This document shows, piece by piece, positions 62,747 to 64,000 of a DNA stretch of 64,000 nucleotides. Within the stretch, counting starts at the first letter, position 1. Every line of letters starts with the position of its first letter. Under the pieces are notes generated by a model, which made no database searches, was not told the origin of the DNA, and was given only the letters and a program-made list of their open reading frames with translations. The position numbers and the translations under genes are program-made. Source of the DNA: Arthrobacter crusticola (lineage in GTDB: Bacteria > Actinomycetota > Actinomycetes > Actinomycetales > Micrococcaceae); assembly GCF_004357995.1 (NCBI RefSeq), contig NZ_SMTK01000005.1, positions 124,001 to 188,000 of the forward strand, written 5' to 3'.

Positions 62747-64000
62747 ATGACGAAGAGGACCGGAGTGGCACACCGTCTGGCCGAAGCCCTGGGGATCGTG
62801 CTCGGCACCCAGGAAATCCCGCTGAGGCTCCGGGCCTGGGACGGTTCGGAAGCCGGACCCGCCGGCGCGCCGGTGATTGAGTTCCGTTCCCGGCGGGGCC
62901 TGCGGCGGATGCTGTGGTCGCCGAACCAGCTCGGGCTGAGCCGTGCCTATGTCGCCGGCGATATCGATGGACCCGGCGACCTCTTCGAGAGCTTCTCCGC
63001 GCTCAGCTCCGTGGGCAAATTCGCTGAACTGAAGGCCTTCCGCCCTCCTACCCTGGGCGAGCGTTCCAGACTGCTCCGCACCGCGGTCCGTATGGGTGCG
63101 CTTGGACTTCCGCCGGCACCGCCGCCGGAGGAAATGAACGTCACCCGGTTCGGAAGGAAACACTCCAGGAAGCGTGACGCCGCGGCGATCTCCTCCCACT
63201 ACGACGTCGGCAATGACTTCTATGCGCTCGTGCTCGGCACCTCAATGGTCTACTCCTGCGCGGTCTGGGAGGACGAGAACACCGGCCTGGACGCGGCACA
63301 GGTGGCGAAGCTCGACCTGGTTTGCCGAAAACTCGACCTTCGACCCGACATGCGCGTGCTCGACGTGGGCTGCGGCTGGGGCAGCTTTGCGCTGCACGCC
63401 GCACGGAGCTATGGAGTCGACGTCGTGGGCGTCACGCTCTCCAAAGAGCAGGCGGTCCTCGGGCGGAAGCGGGCCGCCGACGCCGGGCTCGCCGACCGCG
63501 TCGAGATCCGGGTCCAGGATTACCGCGATGTCACCGATGGTCCATTCGACGCAATAAGCTCGATCGGCATGGCCGAACACGTCGGCCGGGAGCAGATCGC
63601 GAACTACGCGTCCCACCTCTTCGGCCTCCTGCGTCCCGGCGGGCGGCTGCTCAACCACGCGATTTCGTGGAACGCCGGCGACATGCCGCCCGACCCCGAC
63701 TCCTTCATCCCCCGCTACGTTTTTCCCGACGGCGAAATGCTCAGCCTCACCGTCATGCTCGGGGCGTTGGAGTCGGCCGGCCTTGAAGTGCTCGACGTCG
63801 AAGCGCTGCGCCTGCACTACGGGCTGACGCTGCGCGCCTGGGTGCGCAACCTCGAAGAGAACTGGGACGAGGCGGTACGGCTCACGAGCGAGGGGCGGGC
63901 CCGGGTGTGGCGGTTGTACATGGCGGCGAGCGCGCTCGGCTTCGAGCGGGGACTGAACGGCGTCAACCAGGTGCTGGCGCAGCGCCCGGGCGGGGGAAAC
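62747..64000 (+). CDS. cfa: Cyclopropane-fatty-acyl-phospholipid synthase (cut by the window end)
   Basis: The first 418 codons are present and the frame is still open at 64000. The SAM-binding loop is VLDVGCGWGSFALHAARSYG. The substrate-side motif DAAAISSHYDVGNDFYALVLG and the YSCAVWEDE segment are the family's hallmarks, and SIGMAEHVGREQIANYASHL carries the bicarbonate-site Glu/His region. The enzyme methylenates unsaturated acyl chains of membrane phospholipids. The ATG at 62747 has AGGAGG directly upstream. Most of the usual length (about 420-430 residues) is included. Confidence 0.95.
   Translation, partial: MTKRTGVAHRLAEALGIVLGTQEIPLRLRAWDGSEAGPAGAPVIEFRSRRGLRRMLWSPNQLGLSRAYVAGDIDGPGDLFESFSALSSVGKFAELKAFRPPTLGERSRLLRTAVRMGALGLPPAPPPEEMNVTRFGRKHSRKRDAAAISSHYDVGNDFYALVLGTSMVYSCAVWEDENTGLDAAQVAKLDLVCRKLDLRPDMRVLDVGCGWGSFALHAARSYGVDVVGVTLSKEQAVLGRKRAADAGLADRVEIRVQDYRDVTDGPFDAISSIGMAEHVGREQIANYASHLFGLLRPGGRLLNHAISWNAGDMPPDPDSFIPRYVFPDGEMLSLTVMLGALESAGLEVLDVEALRLHYGLTLRAWVRNLEENWDEAVRLTSEGRARVWRLYMAASALGFERGLNGVNQVLAQRPGGGN

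Overview
The window is high-GC DNA with short intergenic gaps, GTG/TTG starts mixed with ATG, many ATGA stop/start overlaps and clear AGGAG-type ribosome sites. The gene content is actinobacterial: a mycoredoxin (which implies mycothiol), a phosphatidylinositol-phosphate synthase in the thrS-HIT-pgsA order known from mycobacteria, an ANTAR regulator, a DUF222/HNH protein of the 13E12-repeat type, and LysG/LysE. An Arthrobacter-like member of the Micrococcaceae is the most likely source. This is inferred from gene content and style, not from a database match. No rRNA, tRNA, CRISPR array, integrase or insertion sequence was recognised.

Layout. 0.2-7.3 kb: membrane protein, PRC-barrel/DUF2382 protein, then a minus-strand housekeeping block running thrS > HIT hydrolase > pgsA > lipid kinase > pdxS, closed by a strong bidirectional terminator. 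7.5-20 kb: mostly single-gene units (glyoxalase-fold protein, mycoredoxin, lipoate-ligase-like protein, second lipid kinase, an apparently frameshifted GAF-ANTAR regulator, aldo/keto reductase, DUF427, thioesterase, drug-type MFS exporter, Rieske/DUF2231 fusion, zinc metallopeptidase, ATP-dependent DNA ligase, SDR). 20-30 kb: aldolase coupled to a cation-efflux protein, DUF427 protein overlapping antisense with a CtaG-like gene, DUF2243, M23 peptidase, PadR with its partner membrane protein, a Cys-rich copper-storage-like protein and an erythromycin-esterase-like enzyme. 30-38.8 kb: lysG/lysE divergon with an operator-like dyad, two amino-acid permeases, methionine aminopeptidase, and a membrane hydrolase behind a 30-bp perfect palindrome. 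38.8-49.8 kb: two AlkD-like glycosylases, a secreted GDPD, a SUMF1-fold protein without active-site cysteines, a secreted subtilase plus lipoprotein, a HicB-like/DUF4097 pair with tandem operators, the HNH protein and RNase Z. 49.8-52 kb: a less GC-rich patch with a GH16 enzyme and a decayed membrane glycosyltransferase. 52-64 kb: cupin/DUF4287, aldo/keto reductase, an MFS | TetR-SGNH hydrolase divergon with a clear operator, an M15-like peptidase beside a K+ channel, a GlxA-type regulator, cupin, YjbR, and a cyclopropane-fatty-acid synthase cut by the window end.

Working together. Recurrent themes are envelope lipids (pgsA, two diacylglycerol-kinase-like proteins, GDPD, Cfa), thiol/copper/metal homeostasis (mycoredoxin, CDF, Csp-like, CtaG, DUF2243), base-excision/end-joining-type DNA repair (two AlkD-like proteins, LigC-like ligase), and several self-contained regulator-target pairs whose operators can be read directly (PadR, LysG, HicB-like, TetR). 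The signals most worth following are these operators, the frameshifted ANTAR gene, the decayed polysaccharide locus, the C16 tract with adjacent minisatellite, and the three-arm alternating hairpin near 39.65 kb.
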